The notes: generated by a model not told the origin, from the letters alone. A stretch of 64,000 bases of DNA from Janthinobacterium sp. (GCA_025360045.1 JANYCY010000079.1:97396-161395), one strand, 5' to 3'; shown: positions 16,423 through 26,122, numbered from the stretch's first letter. Made by a program: numbers and translations.

Positions 16423-19109
16423 CTTTTAATAATTCTCAAGCACAGCTTTTGACGTGGTTGGATGTTGAACGCCAATTAAAAGTGGAAACTGACAATTACA
16501 CAAGATTTGAAGCGAGTATATCCAGTATTCATTGTTTTGCAGATGGTGCTGAAATAGAGTTTAGTGAAGGGAATATTACTAACGTTCATAGTTGGTTGAA
16601 AAAGATTTTTGGTCATTCGTTCCTAGGGGATGGTAGTGGTGTTGTGTTGCAAATTGGAATGGCCATATTTCCAATCATGTGTTTCATGGTGCCGAGCCAG
16701 AAAGCAAGGCTCTCTCGTATTTACCCGTTGTGGCGTGATCAAGCGTACCTGGGTGATTCTTCGGCAGATTTCCCTATCCCTTGGAGTTCTGGCCCAAATA
16801 TTGTGGCATTTCATTCTTTTAAAGGCGGCGTGGGTAGAACAACGTCTTTAATGACTTATGCGGCTGCGCGATTAGACGTGGCCAAGGACAAACCAGTTCG
16901 TATATTACTCATTGATGCTGACTTGGAGGCTCCAGGCATAAGCTTCTGGCTGGCAGAAGAAAATCGCCCTGCAGTTTCTTTTATTAAGTTACTGGAGGCG
17001 CTTCACTACCCTCCAATAGACGAGGAAACTACTTTAAATTATTTTGCTTCCGAATTGAAAAAAACATCGCTTAATGTTGGTAGTTCAAATCGTGAAATTT
17101 TTGTGCTTCCTGCCGCATTAAATGTGAATGAAATCATGGATATGCCGGTTCAGCCTGAGCATATTGCCCGAAATCCATCCAACCCATGGCTTCTTTCTGA
17201 GCAGATAAGGATGCTAGGGGAAAAACTGGGTGTTGATATGATTTTTGTTGATTTGCGTGCAGGTTTAAGTGAGTTGGCAAGTCCATTATTGTTTGATCCA
17301 CGCATTGAACATTTTTTTGTGACGACTGTTGCACCTCAGTCCATTACGGGTATGGCAGAAGTCTTAGCCCAGTTGCATAGTTTCCAACATAATTTACCTG
17401 ATGATAGAAAAGGCTTAGCAAAGCCTTCTGTAATTATTAGTCTTTTAACAAATCAATTGAAGCAGTTGCCCGTCTATACACAGGCGTCAGAGAGTTTAAA
17501 CACGGCATATCCAGCAGATGACACTCTTTCTCAAGGGTTTGAGTGGTTGGAATCGGAGTTTAATGAATCCTTGATGAGTATTGGCTCTGTAAAGGAGGCC
17601 CTTGAGTTGTTGCCTAAGGCTTCGCTTTATAAGACCGCAGAGTTGTGGGCAAAAAATCAAGTATCTGATTTAGTTGGGAATAAAGAAGTAAAGCAGGTTG
17701 AAGTTAATACTCAACAGGAATCAGCTCAAGCGCTTTATAAAACGTGTGAGCGATACCAATTTGCTGAAAGTGCAACAGCTGAAGATATGTTGGTAACAGA
17801 TCCATTGCGTAATCTTGCTAAGCACTTTACTGCTGAATTACCAAATATTGTTTCTGTAGGAGCAAAAGGCGCAGGAAAGACATTTACATATATTCAAACA
17901 TGTCGAACTAAAACTTGGCCAAATTTTTTGGGAAAACTTGGGCAAGCTTGGAGTGGTATAAGTACTGGTCTTATTTACCCATTACTTGTTTCAAGTAATG
18001 TGGATTACGAGTCACGTGATATGGTAAATAATGCACGTAGTTCATGTGAAGATGAAATTGGGTTTTTATCTCCTGTTGGGCCTGAAAGTATAGAGCAGAA
18101 AATTAAACGTGCGTTATTGGACGAGAGCACGAATTGGGATGTATTTTTGGAGCAGGCGGTAGTTGGTGTTTTCTCTATTAATTTTCAAACCTTTGAAGAT
18201 CTAAATGAGTGGCTTAGTCAGAAAAATCAGTCAATTGTTTTAGTTGTCGATGGGCTTGAGGATTTATTTGATAAGCCTGAAGGTAATGAAAACCATAAGA
18301 GAGCGGTGAAATCTATATTGCAATTGCCTAATCGATTAAATGACTTGAGAGATCGTCGAATAGGATTGGTTTGTTTTGCAAGAGCTGACTATGTTCAAGT
18401 GACTATTCGCCAAAATTTGGCTCAGTACCTCGCTCGCTTTCAAGCCTTCAAATTGGAGTGGACTGCAGAGTCATTTTTAAGATTGGCATATTGGGTATGT
18501 GGCAAAGCAGGCGTTATTAGTGCTAAGGCAGAACTGGCAGAAACGCTAACGACAGAGCAGTTATTAACTGAGCTAGAGCGGCTTTGGGGCAAGAAAATGG
18601 GGCGTGATGGATCAAAAGAAGCTAATTCAGCCCGTTGGGTTTTTGCTGCATTATGCGACCTGAATGGGCGGTTGCAAGCGAGGGATTTAGTTCGATTTTT
18701 GAAGTTTGCGGCGAAACAAATGAATAGTAATACCGCTAATTTATGGTCGGATCGATTATTGTTTCCAGAAGCAATTCGTAAGTCACTGCCTGAATGTAGT
18801 GCGGAGAAAGTTAAGGAAGCGGTCAGTGAAATTAAGGTTTTAGAGCAGTGGCAAAGATCACTTGAGCAGGTGTCATCGGAGGATAGAAAAGTCCCTTTTA
18901 GTGCGACTGCTGTGGGCCTAAATTCTGAAATGCTAAGCGCATTGAAAGAGCTTGGTATTATTTATGAGGACATTGATCGTTTGAATGAAACAAATAGATT
19001 TTATTTGCCAGAAATATATCGCTGGGGATTGAACTTTCAGTCTGCAGTAGGGGGGCGCCCTAGAGTGCAGGCTTTATTAAAGAGAAACTTGGGTGGTATG
19101 CCATTTTAA
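16419..19109 (+). CDS. Large double P-loop protein: KGGVGR-type ParA-like ATPase plus STAND/AAA-like ATPase
   Basis: Start 16419 is chosen for GAGGA 6-7 bases upstream and the ATGA overlap. Of 896 residues, 1-~125 are a unique N-terminal domain. Residues ~127-330 are a ParA/MinD-like domain with the variant Walker A KGGVGRTT (135-142), LLIDADLEAPG (163-173) and IFVDLRAG (275-282). Residues ~455-700 are a second P-loop NTPase with GAKGAGKT (481-488) and Walker B VLVVDGLEDLF (607-617). The C-terminus is helical. The lysine after KGGVG is replaced by Arg. It could be a sensor/ATPase of a defence or conflict system acting with the HEPN-like protein; function is not known. Confidence 0.7.
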   Translation: MTFNNSQAQLLTWLDVERQLKVETDNYTRFEASISSIHCFADGAEIEFSEGNITNVHSWLKKIFGHSFLGDGSGVVLQIGMAIFPIMCFMVPSQKARLSRIYPLWRDQAYLGDSSADFPIPWSSGPNIVAFHSFKGGVGRTTSLMTYAAARLDVAKDKPVRILLIDADLEAPGISFWLAEENRPAVSFIKLLEALHYPPIDEETTLNYFASELKKTSLNVGSSNREIFVLPAALNVNEIMDMPVQPEHIARNPSNPWLLSEQIRMLGEKLGVDMIFVDLRAGLSELASPLLFDPRIEHFFVTTVAPQSITGMAEVLAQLHSFQHNLPDDRKGLAKPSVIISLLTNQLKQLPVYTQASESLNTAYPADDTLSQGFEWLESEFNESLMSIGSVKEALELLPKASLYKTAELWAKNQVSDLVGNKEVKQVEVNTQQESAQALYKTCERYQFAESATAEDMLVTDPLRNLAKHFTAELPNIVSVGAKGAGKTFTYIQTCRTKTWPNFLGKLGQAWSGISTGLIYPLLVSSNVDYESRDMVNNARSSCEDEIGFLSPVGPESIEQKIKRALLDESTNWDVFLEQAVVGVFSINFQTFEDLNEWLSQKNQSIVLVVDGLEDLFDKPEGNENHKRAVKSILQLPNRLNDLRDRRIGLVCFARADYVQVTIRQNLAQYLARFQAFKLEWTAESFLRLAYWVCGKAGVISAKAELAETLTTEQLLTELERLWGKKMGRDGSKEANSARWVFAALCDLNGRLQARDLVRFLKFAAKQMNSNTANLWSDRLLFPEAIRKSLPECSAEKVKEAVSEIKVLEQWQRSLEQVSSEDRKVPFSATAVGLNSEMLSALKELGIIYEDIDRLNETNRFYLPEIYRWGLNFQSAVGGRPRVQALLKRNLGGMPF

Positions 19110-19193
19110 TTTGTGTGAATTGCGATGCACTCGCAAATGCAGGCGTTCAGATTTTTGGTGTACTGAAGGCCTGCACTTGTTTGAATGGCTTTC

Positions 19194-20927
19194 TTACTTC
19201 TTTTCCTTCCCAAACAACTTCTCCGCGTCTTCCACTTCCTTGATTAAAGCGCTCACTTCGGGCTCTTTAAATTCTTGGATTGCTTCGCGGAAGTAGCCTA
19301 GGCTTTCTGGGTAGGAGAACGCAGCTTGGCGCATCAGTTTGTGGGCTTTGCTGGTATTGCCCCGCAAGGCTTCCATAATGGCTTGATCGCTTAGCTGGCT
19401 AGGGTAGGGGCGAACTTGATTGAGCTTGTCCAGTATCTGTAGCTTCCACGGCATGTCTTGTTTGCTGGCGACGATATAATTCGACAGCGCAAAATCAGCG
19501 TAGAAATCGATTAATGGATTTTGTTTTAACGTTTGCAAAGTCTTAATTCGAGCTGCGTTGTCGGCTGGTTTATCCGATGGATCCATAATCGGGTAAATCT
19601 GGATATACAGCAGACCACCAAACACCGCCGTAGCCAGTGCCGCAACGCCATAAGTGCCAAGGCCGATTCGCACTACCCAGTTAGGCAGTTGTAGCTTGCT
19701 TGGCGCATCAGAGCGCATAAAGAATAGCGCTAAGGCGAATGGGCCGAGCAGGTGGTAATACCAGAGTGGGTATTCAACCAAGCTATGCAGCACCGAGACA
19801 ATCACCATCGCAGCGCCAAAGATTTTGACGGGATCGTGTTCGCGTTTCAGCAGGGCAATAAACATCCACAGCATGCCGCCAACCATCACCAGCGCACCGG
19901 CTAAGCCTGTTTCCGCCATGATATTGAGCAGTGAATTATGTGCATGGGTAAACAGCACACTTTCTTGCACGATGGCAAAAGCAGGGTTGATTTGTAGCGC
20001 GATACTTTGCGATGGATAAGCGCCCCAGCCTATACCTAGCCAAGGGTGGGCTAAGAAGGTAATCCACGCTTTATTCCATTCTACAAAGCGCCTTGCGCCG
20101 TTGGAGTCAAGGCGATCTAGCCCTGTGGGTACTTCATTTTTGGCGTGGAGCAGCGATTGCAAAGCGTCGTTAATCCAAGGGGCGACAAATTGCATCACGA
20201 TAATCAATACGGCGCTGGCGGTTAGCAGCCAGCCAAAGCGGCGTACGCTGTCTTTGCCTAGCCATGCCGACAAGAGGCCAAACACCAGCCATGCACCGGC
20301 ATACATCAGCGGCGAGCGTGAGCTGCTCCAAGCAATCGCGAGCGCTAGCCAAACGGCGACAGGCCAGAACCAAGTTTTTGGTAGTTCTTTTTCGGCGGTC
20401 AGCCATGCTGCTGCAGCCAATCCCCAAGTTAAGTAATGGCCGTATAAATTCTTTTGCCCTAAATGGCCAAAGATGAGTCGTGGGCCATTTTGGATGAGCT
20501 CAATTACCTGCTGTACAGATACCGCCGAGTTGAAAATCGCCCCAGCGAGCAAGCCCCAAGCAAAATAGATGGCGAGTTGCATCTTGCCAAAGTGGTCCAC
20601 TGCCCTTGCCAAGGCCCACACCGAAAGTCCTGCGGTGAGCGCATAGATAATAGGCTCGGTACGGTCAGACCAATACAGCACCGGCATCAAAACCATTTGC
20701 AGCGCAACTACGGCCGCTAAGCCAAACCAGATTAGGCTGGCGTAAGGAGGGCTAGATTTTTCACGGCTAGGTAAGAGCGTGGCAGTCAGCACCATGAGTA
20801 CGGCGAGTACCAGAGCGGCTAGCTCGGATGGAAACACCGGATTGGGCTGATAGCGAAAAGGAATGCCGCAGGGCACTGCGGCAAGCAAGAAAAGTAGGGC
20901 TTGGAAAATACGGAGTTGCGGGATCAT
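19194..20927 (-). CDS. pglL: PglL-family protein O-oligosaccharyltransferase (Wzy_C superfamily)
   Basis: This 577-residue polytopic inner-membrane protein has about 12 hydrophobic segments in residues 1-440. A periplasmic Wzy_C loop contains FVEWNKAWITFLAHPWLGIGWG and the family motif FTHAHNSLLNIMAETG. A C-terminal soluble segment (~450-577) is typical of PglL/PilO. It transfers lipid-linked glycans to periplasmic proteins such as pilins. The start overlaps the tatC stop by 4 bp (ATGA), so it forms the last gene of the tat operon. Confidence 0.85.
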   Translation of the reverse strand: MIPQLRIFQALLFLLAAVPCGIPFRYQPNPVFPSELAALVLAVLMVLTATLLPSREKSSPPYASLIWFGLAAVVALQMVLMPVLYWSDRTEPIIYALTAGLSVWALARAVDHFGKMQLAIYFAWGLLAGAIFNSAVSVQQVIELIQNGPRLIFGHLGQKNLYGHYLTWGLAAAAWLTAEKELPKTWFWPVAVWLALAIAWSSSRSPLMYAGAWLVFGLLSAWLGKDSVRRFGWLLTASAVLIIVMQFVAPWINDALQSLLHAKNEVPTGLDRLDSNGARRFVEWNKAWITFLAHPWLGIGWGAYPSQSIALQINPAFAIVQESVLFTHAHNSLLNIMAETGLAGALVMVGGMLWMFIALLKREHDPVKIFGAAMVIVSVLHSLVEYPLWYYHLLGPFALALFFMRSDAPSKLQLPNWVVRIGLGTYGVAALATAVFGGLLYIQIYPIMDPSDKPADNAARIKTLQTLKQNPLIDFYADFALSNYIVASKQDMPWKLQILDKLNQVRPYPSQLSDQAIMEALRGNTSKAHKLMRQAAFSYPESLGYFREAIQEFKEPEVSALIKEVEDAEKLFGKEKK

Positions 20928-21664
20928 GGCGTTTTTTCGATGGATTTCTGGGGTGAGTTATACATCCAGCCAGCAACTAAAACACCGGCCTCAAAGAGTA
21001 GCCAGAGCGGAAATGCTAGCAGGCATTGGGATACCACATCAGGCGGCGTAACCACGGCCGCAATGACGAAGGCGCCGACGATAACATAGGGGCGAATCTC
21101 TTTCAGCTTTGCAATGCTGATAAAGCCCATTCTTACCAGCACAATCACTAAGATCGGTACTTCAAAGGTCACGCCGAACGAGATAAACATGCCAATGGCA
21201 AAGTCGAGATATTCGCCTGAATCGGGCAGCCATTGCATCGATGCGGGTACGACCGAAACGATAAATTTAAACACCACGCCAAACACGAGGAAGTAAGCAA
21301 AGCCTACGCCAAGCATAAACAGCAGGGTAGATGCGACCACCAGTGGCAAAATCAGCTTTTTTTCTTGAGCGTATAGGCCTGGGGCAATAAAGGCCCACAG
21401 TTGGTAGAGCGTATGCGGCAGGGTGATCATAAATGCCACCATCGAGGTGATTTTGATCTGCAACATAAAGGGCGATGCGATGCCAATCGTAATTAGCTTT
21501 TGATTGGGTAATACATGGGTGAGCGGAGCGACCATCAGATCATAAAGCTGCTCAGAAAAAGCAAAGCAGGCAATAAATCCGATTAAAAAAACCGCTGCGA
21601 TGCGCACAATCCGCGTTCGCAGCTCGATTAAATGGACTAAAAGGGGCTGGAGATTATCCGTCAT
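20924..21664 (-). CDS. tatC: Sec-independent protein translocase TatC
   Basis: This 246-residue protein has six TM helices. Typical features are the N-terminal HLIELRTRI cytoplasmic motif with the conserved Glu, and the FGVTFEVPILVIVLVRMG and RPYVIVGAFVIAAVVTPPD blocks. TatC is the signal-peptide receptor of the twin-arginine translocase, which exports folded proteins including molybdoenzymes; this fits the presence of molybdenum-cofactor genes 8 kb away. It is 3 bp from tatB. Confidence 0.95.
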   Translation of the reverse strand: MTDNLQPLLVHLIELRTRIVRIAAVFLIGFIACFAFSEQLYDLMVAPLTHVLPNQKLITIGIASPFMLQIKITSMVAFMITLPHTLYQLWAFIAPGLYAQEKKLILPLVVASTLLFMLGVGFAYFLVFGVVFKFIVSVVPASMQWLPDSGEYLDFAIGMFISFGVTFEVPILVIVLVRMGFISIAKLKEIRPYVIVGAFVIAAVVTPPDVVSQCLLAFPLWLLFEAGVLVAGWMYNSPQKSIEKTP

Positions 21665-21667
21665 GGT

Positions 21668-22084
21668 TTAACGCCGATCTGGCCGAGAGCCTGAAGGAGG
21701 TGGTGCGGGAGGGGCGAATAAATCACCCTGTGGGCCGGACGGGATGGTCTCAATGGCTTTTTCCAAGTGCACAGGATTGGATAAAGCTTGAGCCGTTTCT
21801 TCTAAGGGCTGATAGCCTGATAAGGCCGCGGCCGCTTCTTCCAAAGGCTGATGAATGGTTTGGCTGAGCGCTGTGGCTTCGGCACGGATTTCCGCTTCGA
21901 CTTTTGCTAATTCAGCCAGCTGAAACTCTTTATCGAGATCTGATTTTACAGTCGAGACAAAGCGCTGCGCACGGCCCAATAACGACCCAGCCATTCTTGC
22001 GACTTTGGGCAGTTTTTCTGGGCCGATCACGACTAAAGCGACGGCACTAATAATGATTAGTTCGCCAAAACTCACATCAAACAC
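21668..22084 (-). CDS. tatB: Sec-independent protein translocase TatB
   Basis: This 138-residue protein has an N-terminal TM helix and hinge MFDVSFGELIIISAVALVVI then GPEKLPKVAR, an amphipathic helix and a charged, Pro-rich C-terminal tail. TatB forms the substrate-receptor complex with TatC. It sits between tatA (9-bp gap) and tatC (3-bp gap). Confidence 0.93.
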   Translation of the reverse strand: MFDVSFGELIIISAVALVVIGPEKLPKVARMAGSLLGRAQRFVSTVKSDLDKEFQLAELAKVEAEIRAEATALSQTIHQPLEEAAAALSGYQPLEETAQALSNPVHLEKAIETIPSGPQGDLFAPPAPPPSGSRPDRR

Positions 22085-22093
22085 GGGCGAGCC

Positions 22094-22285
22094 TTAAGGT
22101 TTGTTGGTGTCGACTGGCTTTTCTTCGGTTTTGGCGGCAGGTGTTTCACCGTCTTTGATACCGTCTTTAAACCCTTTAACTGCAGAGCCTAAATCTTTAC
22201 CAATATTGCCGAGTTTTTTGGTGCCAAACACCAAAACAACAATCACTAACACGATCAGCCAATGCCAAATGCTAAATGAACCCAT
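22094..22285 (-). CDS. tatA: Sec-independent protein translocase TatA
   Basis: This 63-residue protein has one TM helix ([17 protein letters not shown]), the FGTKKL hinge, the amphipathic [15 protein letters not shown] and a short charged tail. TatA oligomerises to form the translocation pore. It is the first gene of tatA-tatB-tatC-pglL. A small inverted-repeat element lies between its start and hinT. Confidence 0.95.
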   Translation of the reverse strand: MGSFSIWHWLIVLVIVVLVFGTKKLGNIGKDLGSAVKGFKDGIKDGETPAAKTEEKPVDTNKP

Positions 22286-22337
22286 GATGCAATCTCCTGA
22301 TAGCGCGCTTATTGCGTGCTGATTTCTGAAATATTAT

Positions 22338-22499
22338 GCAGCCTGCCGGACTTAGCATCAGTCCGCTGCAAAATGACCTAAGCGGCCCATATTTCACCGA
22401 GTTTTTGACCAATAACTCGTTATTGGCGCTGCAAACCCGGCAAAATCTGTTCTCGCTTATGTCATTTTTCGCTTAGACCGCCTAAGTCCGACAGGCTGC
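22338..22499. mobile_element. ~162-bp MITE-like element overlapping the 3' end of hinT
   Basis: Terminal inverted repeats of 18 bp, gcagcctgccggacttag at 22338-22355 and its complement at 22482-22499, match at 17 of 18 positions. Sub-terminal inverted repeats (cgcttatgtcatttt and the related ggtcattttgcagcg region) add internal symmetry. No coding capacity. The right terminus lies inside the hinT frame and supplies its last ~12 codons. No clear target duplication was found. Confidence 0.6.
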
Positions 22500-22827
22500 T
22501 TGATAGCGGCTTGCCGCCAATAATGTGTATATGTAGATGGAAGAAAGTCTGCCCACCGCCATGCCCAGTATTAATAATGGTGCGATAGCCATCGCTCAAG
22601 CCTTGCTCTGCGGCCAGTTTGGACGTAAGCAGCATCATTTTGCCAAGCAGCGCTTGATGCTGAGCTGTCGCATGCGCCAAAGAATCAATATGTACTTTGG
22701 GTAGCAGTAAAAAATGTACGGGTGCAACGGGATGAATGTCGTGAAAAGCGATCACATCCTCATCTTCAAATATTATTTTTGCTGGAATCTCGCCGGCAGC
22801 AATTTTACAAAATAGGCAGTCGCTCAT
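22462..22827 (-). CDS. hinT: HIT-family purine nucleoside phosphoramidase HinT
   Basis: This 121-residue protein has the N-terminal CLFCKIAAGEIPAK and the catalytic histidine triad HLHIHIIGG, with INTGHGGGQTFFHLH before it. HinT hydrolyses AMP-lysine and other nucleoside phosphoramidates. Family members normally end shortly after the triad with a G(R/K)xLxWPPG-like tail. Here the tail is replaced by SSLSDLGGLSEK, encoded by the MITE-like element. The C-terminal residues contribute to substrate specificity, so activity may be altered. It lies 3 bp after hisE, in the same direction. Confidence 0.9.
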   Translation of the reverse strand: MSDCLFCKIAAGEIPAKIIFEDEDVIAFHDIHPVAPVHFLLLPKVHIDSLAHATAQHQALLGKMMLLTSKLAAEQGLSDGYRTIINTGHGGGQTFFHLHIHIIGGKPLSSSLSDLGGLSEK

Positions 22828-22830
22828 TGC

Positions 22831-23157
22831 TTATGATTCCTTGCGAGAGTTTTTTTCGTCAATGCCAGAAATACCTTCACGGCGAGCTAATTCTGCCAGT
22901 ACATCTTCATGGCTTAAGCCTTCGTGAGCCAGCAGCACCAGCGTATGAAACCATAGGTCTGCCACTTCACGAACAATATGCAGCTTATCGCCATCTTTGG
23001 CCGCCATAATTGTTTCAACGGCCTCTTCACCCACCTTTTTCAAGATCTCGTCCGTTCCTTTATGAAACAGCTTGGCAACGTAAGAGGTGGTGGGGTCTGA
23101 GCCACGGCGGCTGGCCAGCGTGGCGGATAAGCGTTCTAGAATGTCTGCGGAAACCAT
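22831..23157 (-). CDS. hisE: Phosphoribosyl-ATP diphosphatase HisE
   Basis: This 108-residue enzyme carries out the second step of histidine synthesis, PR-ATP to PR-AMP. The MazG-like helical signature [17 protein letters not shown] with [13 protein letters not shown] provides the acidic metal-binding residues. It is separate from hisI, unlike the hisIE fusion of enterobacteria. A 170-bp gap with no recognised feature separates it from hisI. Confidence 0.93.
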   Translation of the reverse strand: MVSADILERLSATLASRRGSDPTTSYVAKLFHKGTDEILKKVGEEAVETIMAAKDGDKLHIVREVADLWFHTLVLLAHEGLSHEDVLAELARREGISGIDEKNSRKES

Positions 23158-23327
23158 AGATCTCTATTCCTGATGCAATTCAGAGCTCGATTATATTGCT
23201 ATTAGGTTACAAGTATGTGGCGAATATATGGAAATCTTGCGGATTAGCTCTTTATGCAAAATCCCCAGCTTCCTTGTGCCTCTAAAGTACTATCTTCGTC
23301 GACATATCTACGTCGCCTGAGTTATCC

Positions 23328-23726
23328 CTAGTATGACTTGTTTGTAGAGCCATAAATAGCCGATGGATCTTTGATGACTTCGTCGGTAATCACCCACTCA
23401 CCATTAAGCAAAGTGCGGAAAAAACAGCTACTGCGGCCCGTGTGGCAGGCAATGCCGCCGACTTGTTCGATTTGGTAAATCAGTACATCGCCATCGCAAT
23501 CAAATTGAATCGCCGAGACTTTCTGAAAATGCCCCGACTCCTCGCCCTTATGCCAGAGCTTTTGTCTGGAGCGAGTCCAGTAATGGGCGGTGTTTTTTTC
23601 GGCAGTCAGCGCCACGGCTTCGCGGTTGGCATAAGCAAACATCAGCACTCGGCCATTGTCTTTATCTTGAGCAATGACGGGTACTAGGCCTTTGTCATCC
23701 CATTTAATTTCGTCTAACCAACTCAT
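23328..23726 (-). CDS. hisI: Phosphoribosyl-AMP cyclohydrolase HisI
   Basis: This 132-residue enzyme opens the adenine ring of PR-AMP (third step of histidine synthesis). Family blocks are [41 protein letters not shown], the DCDGD metal site and [13 protein letters not shown] with zinc-binding cysteines. It is a stand-alone HisI. Confidence 0.95.
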   Translation of the reverse strand: MSWLDEIKWDDKGLVPVIAQDKDNGRVLMFAYANREAVALTAEKNTAHYWTRSRQKLWHKGEESGHFQKVSAIQFDCDGDVLIYQIEQVGGIACHTGRSSCFFRTLLNGEWVITDEVIKDPSAIYGSTNKSY

Positions 23727-23805
23727 AATCGCACCTCAATCCCTGCAATACATATCTTGGTCCAAGATTATAAAGATGCCTTCGCTTAATGAGGGAGCAA
23801 AATCT

Positions 23806-23922
23806 CGAACCACAGAGCACACAGAGAGCACAGAGAGCACAGAGTTTCACAGAGAAAATCAACAATTTGAAGGTTTCCTCTGTGTGCTCTGTGTCCTCGT
23901 TTTCCTCTGTGGTTCAAGGTTT
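23806..23922. repeat. Intergenic CACAGAG-type inverted repeat element (copy 1)
   Basis: The left arm is rich in (acagag)n-type units beginning cgaaccacagagcacacag, and the right arm carries the complement (ctctgtgtgctctgtg and cctctgtggttcaag). The whole can form a long imperfect hairpin between hisI and hisF. Related elements occur at 34351-34450 and 40094-40142. Confidence 0.7.
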
Positions 23923-24003
23923 AGCTCTCTGGCTAGCGGAGGGATCTAGCTAATCAGGTCGCTGCTTGTGTGTTTGGTTCCAAACTGAACTTACCCAATC
24001 CGC

Positions 24004-24777
24004 TCACAATCGCACCTCGATCCCCGCTGCCCGCATCGCTTCTTTGGCTTGGCGGATGGTGTACTCGCCAAAGTGGAAGATACTCGCAGCCAGTACAGCA
24101 TCGGCGTGGCCTTGGATTACGCCGTCTACCAAGTGCTGCACATTACCGACGCCGCCCGAGGCAATGACGGGAATGTCCACCGCATCGCTCACTGCACGGG
24201 TCAGTGGCAGATTAAAGCCGATTTTGGTACCGTCTCTATCCATACTGGTGAGCAAAATTTCACCCGCGCCCAGTATTTGCATACGGGTTGCCCATTCAAT
24301 GGCATCTAGCCCAGTGGCGGTGCGGCCACCGTGGGTAAATACTTCCCAGCGTAGTGGCTCACCGGGCAAGCTCACCTGTTTGGCATCGATGGCGACGACG
24401 ATCGCTTGGCTGCCAAAACGATCTGCGGCATCTTTCACCATTTGTGGATTGGTCACCGCCGTGGTGTTGATGCTGACTTTATCGGCACCTGCATTGAGTA
24501 GGCGACGAATATCATCGACGACACGCACGCCACCGCCAACGGTGAGCGGAATAAACACCTGAGCGGCGACTTCTTCAATCACATGCAAAATAATATCGCG
24601 CTGATCGGATGAGGCGGTGATATCTAAAAAGGTGATTTCGTCAGCGCCCTGAGCATCATATTTTTTAGCGATTTCAACAGGGTCGCCCGCATCGCGCAGG
24701 CCCACAAAGTTAATACCTTTTACAACACGGCCAGCGGTGACGTCGAGGCAGGGGATAATACGTTTGGCAAGAGACAT
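24004..24777 (-). CDS. hisF: Imidazole glycerol phosphate synthase subunit HisF
   Basis: This 257-residue (beta/alpha)8 cyclase begins [19 protein letters not shown], with the catalytic Asp in CLDV and the second in [14 protein letters not shown] loop [14 protein letters not shown]. With HisH it converts PRFAR to IGP and AICAR. The 277-bp gap to hisI holds the CACAGAG-type repeat. Confidence 0.96.
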   Translation of the reverse strand: MSLAKRIIPCLDVTAGRVVKGINFVGLRDAGDPVEIAKKYDAQGADEITFLDITASSDQRDIILHVIEEVAAQVFIPLTVGGGVRVVDDIRRLLNAGADKVSINTTAVTNPQMVKDAADRFGSQAIVVAIDAKQVSLPGEPLRWEVFTHGGRTATGLDAIEWATRMQILGAGEILLTSMDRDGTKIGFNLPLTRAVSDAVDIPVIASGGVGNVQHLVDGVIQGHADAVLAASIFHFGEYTIRQAKEAMRAAGIEVRL

Positions 24778-24797
24778 GGATTTTTTACCGAGAAGGG

Positions 24798-25136
24798 CTA
24801 TTCAAATTGCTGGCTAAGCCAAAGTGCCCATAATTTTTTTGCTGTAGCCGCATATTGTTCAAAGTTGCCAGCAAAGTCTAGGCTGAACCATTGAGTAAAC
24901 ACATTAAACAAGAGTTCTTGCACGTCTTGTTCTGATTGGCATTGGGGTAATGCACGCAAAATACTGCCGGCTTCGGGTGCGTAGCCTTCGGGCTCGGCAA
25001 TCAGATGGATCATCATCGGATCACCGTCAAACAGTAATTGGCAAACTTCCCCAAATAACTGGGGATTTTCCGCGCGAAAATAATCGCCGATGCTGCGCTC
25101 GCTTTGGGCCCAATCAAACCATTCAGGCTGAGACAT
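24798..25136 (-). CDS. Unknown 112-residue protein inside the his cluster
   Basis: I do not recognise this gene. The product is acidic, rich in Trp, Phe and Gln, predicted mostly helical and has no signal peptide, TM helix or obvious motif. It sits between hisA (52-bp gap) and hisF (20-bp gap) in the same direction, so it is probably co-transcribed with them. A role in histidine synthesis cannot be inferred from position alone. Confidence 0.6.
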   Translation of the reverse strand: MSQPEWFDWAQSERSIGDYFRAENPQLFGEVCQLLFDGDPMMIHLIAEPEGYAPEAGSILRALPQCQSEQDVQELLFNVFTQWFSLDFAGNFEQYAATAKKLWALWLSQQFE

Positions 25137-25188
25137 GGGCCCCTCGCAATATTAAAAAAACGGCGCACATTGCCATTTTTGTTCTAGT

Positions 25189-25929
25189 TTAGTTAGACAA
25201 TTCGTCGGCCAGTTCTTGCGCCGCTTTAAAGTCTATCGTGCCTTCATAAATAGCACGGCCGGTAATGACGCCTTCGATTCCTTCTGCTTCGACTTCGGCC
25301 AGCTTTCTGATGTCATCTAGATTAGTCAGCCCACCCGAGGCGATGACAGGAATGCTTAAAGCTTGGGCTAGCTTAACGGTGGCTTCGATATTCACGCCAG
25401 TCAGCATGCCATCGCGGCCAATATCGGTGTAAATCACGCTTTCTACGCCGTAGCCTTCGAAGCGTTTGGCTAGATCAATCACCTTCAGATCGGTGATTTT
25501 GGCCCAGCCATCGGTCGCTACGAAGCCATCTTTGGCATCTAGCCCAACAATAATTTGGCCAGGGAAGGCATCGCAGGCTTCGTGGAGAAAGCCGGGTTGC
25601 TTGATGGCTGCGGTGCCGATGATGACGTAATCGATACCCGCATCGAGATACATTTCGATGGTCTCTAAGCTGCGAATTCCACCGCCTAATTGCACCGGCA
25701 CTTCGCCATTAATTGCTTTAAGTATGCTTTTAACGGCGGCTAAATTCTTTGGCTTGCCAGCAAATGCGCCGTTTAGATCAACAAGGTGCATGCGGCGCGC
25801 GCCTTGGCCTAGCCAGTGGCTTACAAAACTGGCTGGGTCGTCAGAAAATACCGTGGCATCGTCCATTTCGCCTTGGCGTAGGCGTACACATTGGCCGTCT
25901 TTTAGGTCGATTGCAGGAATGATTAGCAT
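25189..25929 (-). CDS. hisA: ProFAR isomerase HisA
   Basis: This 246-residue (beta/alpha)8 isomerase starts [20 protein letters not shown] with the catalytic Asp in AIDL. It has the two phosphate-binding half-barrel motifs (VQLGGGIRS and VIASGGLTN) and [12 protein letters not shown] with the second catalytic Asp. It performs the fourth step of histidine synthesis. Confidence 0.96.
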   Translation of the reverse strand: MLIIPAIDLKDGQCVRLRQGEMDDATVFSDDPASFVSHWLGQGARRMHLVDLNGAFAGKPKNLAAVKSILKAINGEVPVQLGGGIRSLETIEMYLDAGIDYVIIGTAAIKQPGFLHEACDAFPGQIIVGLDAKDGFVATDGWAKITDLKVIDLAKRFEGYGVESVIYTDIGRDGMLTGVNIEATVKLAQALSIPVIASGGLTNLDDIRKLAEVEAEGIEGVITGRAIYEGTIDFKAAQELADELSN

Positions 25930-26122
25930 GATGGTGTCAGGTTTTGTTTTGTGAAGGAAAAAAGGTGTGTTTTTGCTTGAGCTAAAAGATTAACAATCAG
26001 CATAGCGCTAAAGAAAACTACGCAGGAATGCCGATCTAAAGAATGATTGCTGGCTAAGCAGACTGTGATTACGCTGTAAATACCGGTCGTAAAAAAGCTT
26101 GTTTGTAGTGCTTCATTGCAGC

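Noticed and set aside
23158..23327. Gap between hisE and hisI as a possible small RNA gene
   Set aside because: No promoter-terminator pair or stable structure stood out.
23966..24562. 198-codon plus-strand frame opposite hisF
   Set aside because: It is a shadow of hisF, with Ser/Thr/Pro-rich composition typical of antisense translation.
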